From: Rhizophagus clarus
Taxonomy: Eukaryota; Glomeromycota; Glomeromycetes; Glomerales; Glomeraceae
Reading direction: 5' to 3'
Length of the DNA stretch: 64,000 nt
Assembly: GCA_015698045.1 (NCBI GenBank)
Contig: BLAL01000077.1
Coordinates: forward strand, 62,001 to 126,000
Shown: one piece after another, positions 1-12,980 of the stretch
Layout: the number at the start of each line of letters is the position of its first letter
Position numbering within the stretch: position 1 is the stretch's first letter
Notes under the pieces: model-generated
What the model was told of the DNA's origin: nothing
Database searches by the model: none
What the model saw: the letters and a program-made list of their open reading frames with translations, nothing else
Translations under genes and position numbers: made by a program

Positions 1-943
1 TGTGTTTTTCCACCACATTGACCGCTATCGACAAATAAATTATTATTTAGTATCACTTTACACTTTACACGCAGAATATCTAAAAGAAGAAGTATGGGTA
101 CAAACCCTCAACGCAGTACTTCTCTTTCTAAAAGCAAATGCTTGTTGGTTTAGATTATCAGTCTTGTTTACCAAAAGTTCAATTCTTTCACCACGTGCCA
201 AAACACGTTCTATGATAAAATCGTTAGAAAAATTGAAATATAAATTATATTTACAAAAAGAAAGCGAGTAATTACCAATATTGGTAACCATAACATCCTT
301 AACTTGTTCAACCTCCCCATGTACTTGCTTGATTTTGTCGACATCTGGATTATTCGAGAAATATTTCTGTATTGTAATTTCAAAAGAAAGTTAAAATTTA
401 AATTATAATTACGAATGATTTCTCTATTAAATTTCATAATTCATACCATTTGCTTTTCAATGACCTTTGCAAATTCATTCATACCGTAAGGCAACGCTGT
501 GTTCGCTCTGTCCTTTGAATAATTAGCTAGAAATTTTTCCTTGATATCTTGCAAAAAAGCAAATGGAATTCGTCGTCCAAAAGAATCATCGGCCATACAC
601 AGGTAAGTGAGACCATCTTCGCAAATATAATGGAAAAGATATCTTTTTATATTCAAAATGCATACAAACTTAATATAATTAAATTTAAATATTCAGTAAC
701 ATAAAAAACTCTTCTATAAAAGAATTATTACCTGTCATAAACGTAGGTTAATTTTGAGTTATTTGGCGGAATTTTTTCAAGAATCGCCTGAGTGACTGTA
801 AAAATAGAAAATTTATTAATCGAAGTTTAATGAAAAATAAAAACCCTTAAATATTATTTACCTTGAGTGAAATTACCAGAAGAATCAGTGTATTCAGCTA
901 GGATGACTGAGCCTCGAGCTACTAACCCATATATAAGAGACAT
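1..943 (-). CDS. VAMP7-type longin R-SNARE (3' end outside window)
   Basis: Vesicle SNARE of the VAMP7 family, which drives fusion with vacuolar/lysosomal and late endosomal membranes. Exons on the minus strand read 943-862, 795-732, 642-447, 366-276, 209-106 and 24-1, all with GT-AG introns and consistent phase. The N-terminal longin domain starts MSLIYGLVARGSVILAEY and continues through YLFHYICEDGLTYLCMADD. The R-SNARE motif follows, beginning near NPDVDKIKQVHGEVEQVK, with the zero-layer arginine in the RGERIELL segment. The visible end, MWWKN, is where the family enters its C-terminal transmembrane anchor, which lies left of the window. The start is the first ATG giving a standard longin N terminus. 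Family assignment is firm; the exact paralogue (VAMP7 versus a fungal Nyv1-like form) is less so. Confidence 0.93.
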
Positions 944-1943
944 TTTTCTAATAAAGTTTAAATTATTTTATGAAGCAAAGAATCTAAGTTTTCAACAGAA
1001 AGTTTAGGGAAATTAAAAACAAGCATGTAGAATACGGATCATATATATATTTGACAATATAAAAATATTGTCCGTCACAAATTTGACTATTATAGGCCAA
1101 ATTCTACTCTGCATAAATAATGTTGTCATTAACGAATGTGTGATTTTTACCGCCATCATCTAACCGCGATTATGCAATGACCAATAAAGGATGACAAGCT
1201 TCAGCTTTGCATGATTTTATAAAAGGATTAGACGTAGAAAAACAAAGTTATATTAATTTTTACCTGGCTATCTGTTATTTAAAAATAATAATATTGAATA
1301 TAGATTACTAGTTAGTTGTAAAACTGGCTGGTTTAAAAATAATTATAAATGAGTATTCCAAACTTACTACTATATATATAATTTGAACATAATTATACTA
1401 TTAATTTAAACTTTTATTATTATCAATAGTTAAAATAAATATATCAAAATTTCAAAATTAAGCAAATATAAATTTTATTTTAATTCAGTATATCTTTAAT
1501 ATAGGTAATATTATAATTAATTGAAGATTTTTTTTAAAAAAAAAAAAAATTGTAAATTGGGAAATGATGACATTAGTATGACTTTTCTATATTGCCTTAT
1601 CAGTTTCAGTAAGGTAGGGAATTAACAAAAGTTATCCGCAGTTTATCGAAATTCCTATTGGAACACATGATCATCACATTTATAATTTCATTTACCTTCC
1701 TTAGTTCCTCGTAAAACTACAAAGACTCTTTCTGTTGCCGCTCGGCTAATAATTTACAGGAGATAATCTCGCTTAACCTTTTATTTAATGTAAGATAATA
1801 TTCACAATATTGTGAATAATAATTTTTAATTTTTATCTAATTATCTTATATACTTTCGTCATTACCTTCCAGATCTGAATAGTTCATCTTTCACACTCGT
1901 TTACATCCTATTATTTTCTTCCATTTCAAAGTAATAAATCACA
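944..1943. promoter_or_regulatory. Divergent intergenic region between the R-SNARE and UBL3-like genes
   Basis: One kilobase of AT-rich non-coding sequence separates two divergent start codons, so it must hold both promoters. I see A/T homopolymer tracts (around 1530-1548) and a small inverted repeat around 1050-1075, but no ORF with coding character and no motif I can name with confidence. Confidence 0.5.
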
Positions 1944-2883
1944 ATGAGCACCGAACCTCAATCTTCTCCTATTCACAACAGTAATAATGCCGATACATCA
2001 CAACCTTCAGTAACTAAAACTTTGGCTGCAGATAATAATGGTGATTCAAAACAGACATCTGCTATAAAGACGCCGACACAATCGGAAAACAGAAAATCGC
2101 AATCGGGAGGTGATTCAACAACACCATCCTCTGCATCATCTTCACAAGCTTCACAACAAGATGCAGAGTCTAAAGATTCAGAAGATAAGGTCAATTTGAC
2201 CTTACTTTTAGTTTCAGGCAAAAGACACACATTTACTTTCGATCCCACTGATACAATAACAGTGGTTAAAAGTCGGGTATTTAATAATTGGCCCAAAGGT
2301 AATAATAACTGGGTAGATTTATTTAATTATTTTTGATCGATTGCTCGTTTTAGTGATGCAGGAATAGTTATTAGTCTCTTACAATATCATTTTTTTTTTG
2401 GATTTGAATTGAAAAGTATATTAAATTGTAACAATCAGTCGAGCTCAATATCAAATTTATAAATAATATTCAATTGTGGAATAGGTTTATTTAACTTGGT
2501 TATAATAAAAAAATTTGTTACTTATAGAATGGGCCGATGAAACCCCTGTGGCGGTGTCAAGTTTGAAGATCGTGTATCAAGGTCGATTCTTGGAGGATGG
2601 AACCACGCTTGAAAGTAAGCAGGTTTAATTTTATGATTTTTTTATCTGTAGTTAGTATTTAATTTAATAAATAAATAATAATTTGTTTCATTAGCAAACA
2701 AGATTCTACGTGGACAGACCACCATTGTACATTTGACTATAAAAAATGTTTCGCAACAAGATAATGATGGTTTGTTTAGTAAAATTATTCCGGTTTGGTT
2801 TTCAATTGACTAAAGTTTTACAAAATATTTTAGGTCCTAAATCTAAGGATGAAGCACCAAAATGTCATTGCATAATACTGTGA
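1944..2883 (+). CDS. Prenylated membrane-anchored ubiquitin-fold protein (UBL3/MUB family)
   Basis: Exons 1944-2298, 2528-2614, 2695-2769 and 2834-2883 splice to 188 residues. Residues 1-80 are a low-complexity Ser/Thr/Gln-rich leader. A ubiquitin-like fold follows (KVNLTLLLVSGKRHTFTF, then LKIVYQGRFLEDGTTLE and LRGQTTIVHLTIK). The protein ends KCHCIIL, a CaaX box whose last Leu favours geranylgeranylation. UBL3/MUB proteins attach to membranes by this lipid and, in plants and animals, recruit E2 enzymes or sort proteins to vesicles. There is no C-terminal Gly-Gly, so it should not be conjugated like ubiquitin. Introns are 61-229 nt and GT-AG. The family call rests on the fold plus the CaaX ending; the function in this fungus is inferred. 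Confidence 0.9.
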
Positions 2884-3727
2884 TAGACTATTCAATACCT
2901 ACGAAATTAATATTTAAACTATTCTAATTTTTGGTATCATCATTTTTTTTTTTTTTAAAAAAAAAAAATTATAAAATCTGTTTAATTTGTCTTTCTTTAT
3001 TAGATATTTTCAGTCAGCATTCGAAAATGAGAAGAAAATAATTCTATATGTTTTTTAATTTGTATCTCTGTATTTGATAAAGTTTTCTCTCCAAATTTTA
3101 GTATGGAAAAAAGCAAACTAATATCAAAGAAAAAGGAAAATTCCGTAATATTGAAGTATTCTTTTTTTTTTTAAAATTATTATTATACGGCTAAAAAATC
3201 GGCTCAAAGGAAAAAGTTCACGTGAAAATTATGAAATTTTTATTCAACTTTTATTTTCATCTAATATAGGATAAAGAAATGAGTGTATGGGATATATAAA
3301 TTTATAATATATGACATAAAATTATTTATCGGATAAGAGAAAGATGGAAACAAAAGACATTAATTAGAAATATTTTTCTTAGCTTATGTATACAGACTGG
3401 TAACCAACGAGAATGTATTGATTTATTTAGAGGATTTGACAAAAAATTATATGTATTTTAATTATGGAACTTACTATGGGATGATTAATGGAAAGATATT
3501 ATTTATTATTATTAATATTATTATGTTAATTTTTTTAAAGAGGTGGAATATTATAAAAAAATATTCATTTGCATAATATGCCAGTTGTATAAACATTTAA
3601 ATATGCATTCTTCTCATCTTTGTCATAGCTTAAATAGATTATGGTCTTTAAATAAAATTGCACTCCGAAGTGATGATATTAATAAAAAAAATCTCCAAGT
3701 AATCTGTTACGTTTCACATTAATTTAA
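2884..3727. other. Convergent 3' intergenic region
   Basis: Lies between the stop codons of the UBL3-like gene (+) and the PIH1 gene (-). It contains A/T runs (around 2943-2968 and 3163-3172) and no convincing gene. It presumably holds both 3' UTRs and polyadenylation sites. Confidence 0.5.
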
Positions 3728-4960
3728 TCAAACTTTCTCTGCTCTAACAACCAATCTTTTCTTGGGTTTTATAAATCTTGCTTTCGCAGTTATGATATTC
3801 ACGTTTGAAGGTAATGGAATATCCAAATTATATTTCCCGGATGAATTAAAAATTAAACGTAAAGGTTCTAAGTCTAATGTACTACCTTTAATTGATTGCT
3901 ATATAATAAATAAAAAATTATTCCTTAAAAAAAAAAAAGAAAGGAGGTAATTTAACAAATTATCTTACTAATTAAATTTAATTTACCATAAAAGGCGTTT
4001 CAATAGTTACGATCAGGAATAATTTTTTGTCTTTAAATTCTTCTGTGATGGTATATTTAGGTTGATCCTGAGTTTTAAAATTTTTAGTTGATTTTTCATC
4101 AACTATTTTTCGTTGACTCGGTTTCGTGGAAATCTCCGTTATTAAAGATTTCTGTTGTTTAGGAATCATAACTGGTTTCTCTTCTCTATTGCCTTTGTAA
4201 CTTGTATTCGGATATATAAATTCTGAATAACATTACATATATTAATTCTTCCAGGTTCATGTTCTCACTGAAAATCACAAGAACAGAAATAATGACGTAC
4301 TGCGGGTTAATTCTAGATTAAATTGTTCTTCGATCATTTCCACCGCCAGCTCGATGATATATAATCTAAAATCGGAATCTTCTCTTGTTCTTTTAAATGG
4401 CAATGAATGAATAATAGCATCACAGACATAACAAGGTTTTTGCTCTAACATTCAATATTTAAAATCAGTTATACTAAAGAAAAAAAATACAATAGAATAA
4501 TCAAGAACATACTAGCGTCTTTATCTTCTCGAATATTACTAATAACGGTTGGAACACGATAAATTGAATCCTCATCACCATTCATTGATTTCTTTACTTC
4601 AGTTTCAGTGGTATTTGGTGGACATGGTACTTCATCTGAATAACAAATATTGATAAAAAACTTTGAATCTACTTTATACTGTTTCTTATTTGATGAAGCT
4701 ATATGTAATTTTACTACAAATCCAGGTTTCGGAAGTAGTCGAATACTCTCAAGCTCTTGTCCATCTGGTATAGTGGTTTTCATGTATTGTTCTGTTATTG
4801 CAGCCATTGCTTTTGGATTTTCTGCTAATTGTGATGTAAGTTCTTCTAAAAATGCTTCTTCCGCAAGTTCTTCTTGTTCACTACGTACAAGATCCTTTAT
4901 AATTAACGAGGAAAGTTCTTTAGAAGATTTTTCATCAAAATCCAATTTAGTATGAGCCAT
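3728..4960 (-). CDS. PIH1 domain protein (PIH1D1-like, R2TP co-chaperone)
   Basis: Exons on the minus strand: 4960-4513, 4444-4301, 4222-3987, 3898-3728; the spliced frame is 999 nt, 332 residues. The central PIH1 domain is clear: LPKPGFVVKLHIASSNKK, then FFINICYSDEVPCPP, and in the next exon PCYVCDAIIHSLPFKR and IIELAVEMIEEQFNLEL. A basic linker follows, then a C-terminal CS/p23-like beta domain (KYTITEEF, LFLIVTIETPF, YNLDIPLPSNVNIITAKARF). This is the PIH1D1 order. PIH1D1 is the adaptor of the R2TP complex (with RUVBL1/2 and an RPAP3/Tah1 partner), which helps HSP90 assemble box C/D snoRNPs, PIKKs and RNA polymerase II. I chose the ATG giving MAHTKLDFDE; the open frame extends upstream but without family character. 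Divergent neighbour: NAA15. Confidence 0.9.
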
Positions 4961-5235
4961 CTTTTTAGTTGACGGAAAAAAAAATGACAAAAGCTTATAT
5001 TTACGATTCGATCTTAAATATCTGTTTTCACGTAACACGAGTCATTGATTCACATGATAACTGATTATTTTTTTTTTGATCAAAGATTTTATTTTTTCCA
5101 TCACACAAATAAAAGTAAATTTACTTTTTTTGCAAGGTTAAAAAAAATTTTTTTTTTTTAACATTCGAGAGATCAGTTTTTTAGTACATTTTATATCGAG
5201 TGCAATCTTCAAAACTTTTTGTTTGGCTTAAAGAA
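4961..5235. promoter_or_regulatory. Shared divergent promoter, PIH1 gene / NAA15
   Basis: This 275-nt interval between two divergent start codons contains T-rich and A-rich tracts (5067-5077, 5124-5160). No sharper element is recognisable. Confidence 0.5.
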
Positions 5236-8200
5236 ATGAGGGAATTACCGTCTAAAGAATCTGCTCTTTTTAAGCAAATTCTTGCAAGTATCTTATATAG
5301 TGATGGCCTACTTCTGGTATACTGTTATCATGTATATCTAGCATGACTGACCGAAAAGTTATAAATTTTATATAGAAATTCTATGAGTATAAACAGTATA
5401 AGAAAGGGTTGAAAGCTGCTGATCAGATATTGAAAAAATTTCCTGAACATGGGGGTACATATATGATATTATTTCTTTTTTTTATGCTGTTGATATATGT
5501 TAAATTTTGTTTTATTTGCATAATAAAGAAATTATTTTGAAAATGAATTCATTTAATTGATGTTTATCTATTGTAATTTTGATAATGCGATTATCATTAT
5601 TTAATTATTGATGTAGAGACATTAGCTATGAAAGGATTGTTTCTTAACCATATGGATAAGAAGGAAGAAGCTCATGATTTCGTGCGCAAGGGACTTAAGT
5701 TTGATCTGAAGAGCCATATTTGTAATTATATTTTTGATGATTATTTGTTTTGAAACAATTTTCCATCATTCAAACTTTTTTTTTTTTAATTGGGTAGGTT
5801 GGCATGTATATGGATTGTTGCATCGATCCGACAAAAATTACGGCGAAGCTTTAAAATGCTATAATCAAGCATTAAAATTTGATAAGGTAAAAATGATTTA
5901 AATGTAATTTTTAGCATTTATTTGAAAATCACCTAATTTTTTTTTTTTGGTGATAGGATAATATGCAAATCCTTCAGGATTATTCCTTGCTCCAAATTCA
6001 AATGCGAAATTATGAGGCTTTTAATGTAAGATAAGATATAGAATCATTATGTTTACTTTAACTATTTATAATGTTGAATATGATTAATCTTACTTAATTA
6101 TAAGGAATCAAGACTTCGTCTTTTGAAGTTAAGACATAATAATCCAAGATATTGGATTGGACTCGCCATATCCTACCATCTGCAAGAAAATTATGATTTA
6201 GCCGAACAAGTATTGAAGGCTTATGTGGATACCTTAAAGGTGAATATAAAATTGTACTAAGCTATTCGCGTTTAATTCTTATATTTAACGATAGTGACAA
6301 TCCTTCACAGGAAAAGCCAGGTCCTATGAATTTTGAACACAGCGAAATGCTGTTATATCATAATCTTATAATAGAAGAAAGTGGCAAGTTTGATAATGCT
6401 TTGGAACACTTAGAATCCATTAAAGAAGATATTTGTGATCGTCGCTCATGGAAAGAAAAGAGAGGTTTGAATATCGATTCTAAAGTATATCTCAATTATG
6501 TTATGCTAAAATAATCATATGCTCATCCTTTTCGATTAGCTTTCTTTCTGCTGAAACTTGAAAGACATCAAGAAGCGAAGGAAGCTTATGAAGACTTGAT
6601 CTCTGACAATCCCGATTGTTATGATTATTATAATGGCTTTTTATCAGCTTCCCAAATAAATACTAGTAAGTATTTCATTAATATATATCAATTAATTTAA
6701 CGTGTTAACTCACTATAATAAGTTCATTTAATAATGAGAATTGAATCCTGTTAGATGAGTTGTCCCCTGACCAATGCGAAAAAATCATCGAAATTTGTCA
6801 AACATTGGAAACAAAGTATCCAAAGTCAAATCTTTTAAAACGATTTCCTTTACAATATACATCTGGTTAGTTACTTGAATATAGTTTGTATAGATTGTCT
6901 TGTAATATTCTTATATTTTATTATACGGTTGTCTAGATGAAAGGTTTAAAGTAGAAGTAGATAAATATATGCAAGCAGCTCTTAGAAAAGGTGTCCCTTC
7001 ACTGTTTGTTAATCTTAAAAAACTTTATGTTGATCCGATAAAGGAGGCAATAATCGAGGAATTGGTCGAAGAATATCTCCAAAATCTAAAGACGTATAAC
7101 ACTTTCACCAAAAGTTCGAATGCTGGTGACGAAATTGAACAACCTACAGCGTACCTCTGGACTCTCTATTTATTGGCTCAACATTATGATAACAAACGTG
7201 ACACCATGAAGGCTCTCAAGCTGATTGATGAAGCAATCGAGCACACACCAACTTTAGTAGAATTATATATGACAAAAGGCCGTATACTCAAGGTCCGAAC
7301 TATTGTAGCTATTTTTAGGTGAAATCATAAATTGAAAACCAATCTTACCAATTACCAATTGTTTGCAATTTTTACGTATACAGCATGGAGGAGACCTTAA
7401 TAATGCCATGAAAGTTATGGACGAAGCCCGAGAATTGGATCTTCAAGATAGGTTCATCAATTCCAAATGTACGAAGTATATGCTCCGAAACAATCAACCA
7501 GAGGAAGCTCTAAAAACAATCGGACTGTTTACTAGAGTGTGTATAATAATTGACTGAAATGTTTTTGTATATTATTTATATTATTTATATTATTTAAATA
7601 AATTTTTTTTAGGGTGATGCTCCTGATCCATTAACGGATCTTATGGACATGCAGTGTATGTGGTATGCACTTGAGGAAGGAGAGTGTTATAGGAGACAAA
7701 ATAATTTAGGCAAAGCTCTTAAACGTTTTCATCAAATCGAAAAGGTATAATACAAACATTTAAGTTAGTAATTTTTAGATGCTACAAATACTTTAAATTA
7801 TTAATATTAAATAATGCATTTTTAATATGTATTATTTTCGATAATATTTAAGCATTTTGCAGATATAACTGATGATCAATTCGATTTTCATACATATTGT
7901 CTACGTAAAGTGACTCTTAGAGCGTACTTAAGGTATGTCGCGTATAATTATTATTCCTGTGAATCTTTACACTTATTTATTGTTACTGTGTTAAAAAAAG
8001 CATGTTGCGACTGGAAGATCAACTACGTTCACACCCATATTATTTCCGTGCCGCGAAAAACGCTATAGAGGTAAGAATTTGTCGTATTTTAATATATTAT
8101 TTCCTTTTGTTCTTATTATGAATCATCATATATATCATATATATCATATATGGAAACATCCAGATCTATCTATATCTAAAAGACAATCCAAAAACAATCA

Positions 8201-9441
8201 ATGGTGAAGAAAGTCAAAATTATGGTACGTTCGTGTTCGAGCTTATTTATATCTTAATGAGAAATTTCTAATTTAATGAATCCGAACAAAATAACTTCAA
8301 AAAGAAAATATGACAGAAGAAGAGATTAAGGCTGCTAAAAAAGCAAAAAGTAAAGCCAAGAAAGCAGCACTTAAGGAGGCAAAAAAAGGTAAGAGTTGGT
8401 TAAGTGAGATATTATAATACATTTTTTTTTTTTTTTTTGAAATTAAATTTGATATTTTTTATAAAGCACCTCCAGTAAAAGAAGATCAATCGAAAAAGAA
8501 AGTACAAGATGATGACCCTGAAGGCGAAAAATTTCTGAAGGTTTAATTATACCTGATTAGTTATAATGAACATTATTAATAAATTATATAACTTCAAAAA
8601 TTGTTTACAGGTAGAAGATCCTTTAGGGGAAGCATTCAAGTTCCTTCACCCTTTGCAAATATTGGCTTCGAAAAGAATAGAAACGCATTTATTAGGATTT
8701 GAATACTATACTCAAAAAAGTTGGTTTTATGATTCAAATAAATATTATTACGCCTAGTTTACTAATAATCTTCATCATATTTCAGAAAAATATTTACTCG
8801 CTCTTAGGGCTTTAAAACGAGCATATAACATCGATAAAGAAAACCCTGATTTACATGTAAATATAATACGATTCAAGTTGGAAGGTATGATAACTATTCT
8901 AAAAGTTTTACTTTATTATAATTTTATAAAAATATTTTAACAGATTATCTTATTTAGTTTCTAGGCTTGAGAAAGAAGATAACGAAAAAAGAGAACCGCT
9001 ACGTGATTCTACCGAATATCAAACAATTTTTAAAGTTGTTAATACAGAGTTACCAACTATACTTCCCGACAATATTTCCTTAGAAGTATATACTGAGGAA
9101 TTTTTAGCAAGGAATAAAGGATCTATGTCACATTTATTAGCTGGCTCTAATGCATTATTGCAAATAAATCCTGAGAGTAAGCAAAAAGTCACAAATATAT
9201 TGATGAACTCTACCAAGGATGAATTTTCGAGTACGAGAACACTAAAGGTAATTCAAATAATATATGTATTTGTACTCCCTTTTCAATTCGACTAATTCGA
9301 CTATTTAATTTTATAAAGAATTGCATATCAGTATATGAACAACTTAAAAGTAAGTTAGATTCATCAAAAGCCGAAGAATTCAAGAATAAGTGTAAAGAAT
9401 GGTTTCCAATTTCATCCTATTACAAGGAACTCGACGATTAG
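5236..9441 (+). CDS. NAA15: N-alpha-acetyltransferase 15, NatA auxiliary subunit
   Basis: TPR-rich scaffold that anchors the catalytic subunit NAA10 to the ribosome for co-translational N-terminal acetylation. I resolved 21 exons: 5236-5283, 5376-5454, 5617-5721, 5798-5886, 5957-6025, 6105-6239, 6311-6464, 6540-6665, 6755-6865, 6937-7292, 7384-7536, 7613-7744, 7853-7932, 8001-8070, 8164-8224, 8305-8388, 8467-8540, 8611-8719, 8786-8884, 8958-9247, 9319-9441. These give 2547 nt, 848 residues, close to the usual ~865. Diagnostic stretches are [58 protein letters not shown] and [20 protein letters not shown]. The lysine-rich helix ([18 protein letters not shown], exon 16) is typical of the family. 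Intron 1 uses a GC donor (GCAAGT at 5284); only this restores the frame to match the family. All other introns are GT-AG. Confidence 0.97.
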
Positions 9442-10034
9442 AAATAAATTATTTGAAAAGTATAGAGGAAAAAATAACAATGAAACTATTGTATATTTAA
9501 TTATCATAAAAAAAATTTATATGGATAGTCAATTATTTTTTCGCAATTTTGTCAAAGGTCAAAAAAAATGTGTATGAATATGGAGTATATATTTAATTCT
9601 GATTCATACAACAAAGTTTGTATTTATAGCGATGTTTGTTTTTATTAATTAAAGAAGACTTTTTTTTTGACAAATTAAATCCCGGATTTATGAAATGATT
9701 TTTTTGGATTTTTTGCAAATTCGATTTCCTACAACATATATATATTATATATCAGTGTAATTGGCTATATTTTGAGAAGTCGATAGGTTGAAGACTTTTT
9801 GGTTAAACAAATAAACAACATAAAAAAAATCACAATTACAGTGACAAAAAATTAGCCAAAAGGTTCATTCGAAATGTAACAAAGTTATAAATACATATTT
9901 AGCAAGATATTTATTTTTAACCATAGTTAATTAAATATGAAAAGTCTCTTCGTAAGATACGTGCAGCGTCTGATTAAAGCATTTTTGAAAACGTCAACAA
10001 TATCTCTTTATGATCAGATAATCTTTAAAATATT
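9442..10034. other. Convergent 3' intergenic region, NAA15 / ATG7
   Basis: AT-rich sequence between two converging stop codons. No ORF or RNA gene is recognised; it should contain both 3' UTRs. Confidence 0.5.
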
Positions 10035-12833
10035 TCACAATTCATTATCTTCTTCTTCCCAAACAAAATCACCAGCAGCCTCACTTTCTTGATGCAATTT
10101 AGACAATCCCGTTAATTCTTCAAGGTATGTGGGAGAATCAAAAACACGTTTAAGAAATTCAAATCCGTTTGTTTTATATTCTTCTAATATTTTATCAGAG
10201 CAAGCTGTGCACTTATCGTAAGCTTGTCCAACTATTAACATATTATTAAAATTGGTTAAAAACCCACGTATTTGATGTGGTATAATACCTAAAGGAGTTG
10301 AGGTGCTGGTTTCCGTTGATCCAGAAGGATCATTAATGGTATCTGCCGGTGCCGCCGGTCTATTAATTAAAAATTTTTATAAATCACGCTATGAAGAGGT
10401 TAAAACTAGATGTATAGAATTTACCCTTTTTCATGATGTAAAACAGAAACCATTAATTCAACGGCATATGCACTAGCAATTGCAGACAATCCTGGTCGCG
10501 TTACCGTGCATTGCTGGTCAAGTGTACGATCCTTCAGAGAATCAGTTGGTGCCACAATGTCGTTACAAAAATAGCATCCCAACTGCTTAATTTCAGGCAT
10601 TTTGCTGCTAGAAGCTCCTGTTGATTTCGAAGTGGAATCAATATTTTTGACGCCATGCCTCATTACTACGTAAGTGTCAAAACCCAATGCTGTATTTATG
10701 ACAAGCTAATGAATAAATACACTAGTAAATATTATATTAATTTATTAAAATCAAATAGTATTAGATTATTTTTTAAACCTTTCGCATGCTTGCCCCCAAC
10801 ATAGTAGGTAACCATCGACTTTCCCTACTATCCATTAATAGGAAAATAGCATCATGTGAATCAATAAGTTGTGTTATCTTTTCAACGTCACTACGAACTT
10901 GTGATTCTGAAATAATCGGATGTCCTGGCATAGGGATATTCATATAATGCCCTTCGGTTATCTAAATTTCAATATTGGTTCAATATCAGCTTAAAAAGAA
11001 AATATTCATGAAACATAACCATATACATACTGAACCGGGATAAACTTTTTTTAAATTTTCGGCAGCAGTCTGCGCTTTAAGCTTGCCTCCCTCGAGACTA
11101 TCTTCAAAGAAGAATAATGGTTGTCGAACAGGATTGGAAAATGAGACACGTGCGTTATCAACGAATGTTATATGACGAACACCCCATCCCTTATACAAGA
11201 AGTCACGTAAATTAACACATTTTATAACTTTAATTTAGAACAAATCAACCTACCAAGAGACATCTTGCCACGTAACAACCTAAAGTTCCAGCACCAAGTA
11301 ATAAACATTTTGTTTCTCTAATTTTTTCCAGTTGTAGATTTGGTACAATCCTCCATCGCATTAATTTCAGGTTCAAATCAACTGAAGTATCGGCCAATCT
11401 TATATACAGACTGTTAAATCACAATTCGATGTAATAGAGACTTATGCACGTTTTCATACCTTGCTGGATCCATAAGGGGTGCTAGATCAACAGAACGAGG
11501 ACCAAGTTTACCTTGAGAATTTTTTTCCCAGCCTACACCTTTTGGGCATTCATCTTATGATTGATGTAGTTATTTAACGTCAGCAGTGCTAATTATAAAA
11601 ATATTGTAAAATAAATTGCAAAAATCAATACGCTACCAAAAATTGTACCAGAATCAGGTATTTCAACTGTCAATATACAAGTTTGCGAAACATCCTTTTT
11701 GCCCGGAATCTCTCTGTAACATAATATTTTAATCTTATGTATATTCCAACGACGTTGCAAAAGTACTAAAAGATTACGCAATGGCCATCCAGGGTTCGTA
11801 GGTAAGCTTGAAGGATCAGCAAACCCAACAATTCTCTAATATTATGTGCTATAAAAGTTAGTTAGTTTCTCGATTAAAACATACTGAATCGAGTCCTAAA
11901 TTCACCTCGTCACTATCACAGCCTTCAAAAAATGTGTCAAATTCAGATAGACTACCGATTACCACTTCCTCGTTATTAGATCGTTTAACGAGGAAGAATC
12001 CAGCATTTGTACTAGAATGTTTTTGCCTAAAAAGATCATAGTTTTCTCTAAAGCTTTCAATCTGTCCAAGTTTTGAACATGTTAATTTATGTTGTTATAT
12101 AATAAGATATTTTCAAATATGATAAGACTAACATCGCTAAATTTCCATAAATCCTTAATGCTTTTTATTTCGCCATTTTCGGAAAAATGCCATGGTGGTT
12201 CGGTTATTAAAGCAGGAAAACCAAACCAGTAATGATATTTGTATTTTTTCAAATCTGCAAAGGTCACAAGGAGGAACCGGGTAAGTAGGTACGGATTTTT
12301 TACTGCTTCTCCAGATTTAATATCCTGCCAAATCTAAATATTGGACAAATCAAAATTTTGTGATAATTTTATTTTTAAAAAAAAGTTATCAGAACTTTTG
12401 GATTTACTTGTTCTGTGATTTCTTTAAATAAAGCAGTTTTGTCAAGAGCTTTGAAATCTTCAAATGTGTTGGTATTTTTTATTTTTCCAATCGAAGGATA
12501 AGAGAAAGGCGGTAGACTATAAAATAAAAAAAAACATATATATAATCGCGAATGACTGTATTTGATCGCAGAATTCAATTCTCACCGTGAGAAAGCGGTA
12601 TTGGCGTCATCAAAAGCTCCATTGCTAAGGCACAAGCGAGCTGGCATGGAAATATTTGTTTCAGTGGCATGTTGTGAGGTTATAGTATGACCAGTAAAGT
12701 AATGGCCTAAAATATCATGTGAAGTATCATCTAATTTATACAGATCAATTTTTCGCGTTGATAAGGTGTGCCAGAATGTGGCTTCAACAGCTGAGGAGTA
12801 AGCTACAAATTGTACAAGTGGACTAGAAGACAT
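10035..12833 (-). CDS. ATG7: Autophagy E1-like activating enzyme ATG7
   Basis: E1-like enzyme that adenylates ATG8 and ATG12 and passes them to ATG3 and ATG10 during autophagosome formation. Exons on the minus strand: 12833-12586, 12516-12408, 12333-12133, 12061-11906, 11835-11637, 11553-11460, 11398-11254, 11189-11031, 10961-10779, 10705-10425, 10359-10035 (2100 nt, 699 residues; family about 700). The N-terminal domain carries [20 protein letters not shown]. The nucleotide-binding motif GAGTLG lies at about residues 371-376. Then come IPMPGHP and [16 protein letters not shown], and the catalytic cysteine in [13 protein letters not shown] at about residue 564. The C terminus ([20 protein letters not shown]) is the ATG8/E2-recruiting tail. 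All key residues are present and all introns are GT-AG, so the gene looks functional. The upstream region is shared with the divergent PRPP synthetase gene. Confidence 0.97.
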
Positions 12834-12980
12834 TTATTAAAAAGTAAAATATAAACGCGAAAGACCAAGACTACCGTGGCGCAGCTGCTCATCTAATCTC
12901 TTTAATTACGTAATCTTAATTGAAGTAAACATTATTACATTAGTATTTTTTTTTTTTTTCAGTCGCGGCTCTATTTAATA
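12834..12980. promoter_or_regulatory. Short divergent promoter, ATG7 / PRPP synthetase
   Basis: Only 147 nt separate the two start codons. A T-tract at about 12946-12959 lies just upstream of the PRS start. Both 5' UTRs must be very short or overlap. Confidence 0.55.

Noticed and set aside
3762-3950. 62-codon plus-strand ORF
   Set aside because: It overlaps the last exon of the PIH1 gene on the opposite strand; the minus-strand reading has conserved family character.
5284-5375. GT donor at 5288 for NAA15 intron 1
   Set aside because: It leaves one extra base and leads to a stop soon after the acceptor; the GC donor four bases earlier restores the family alignment.
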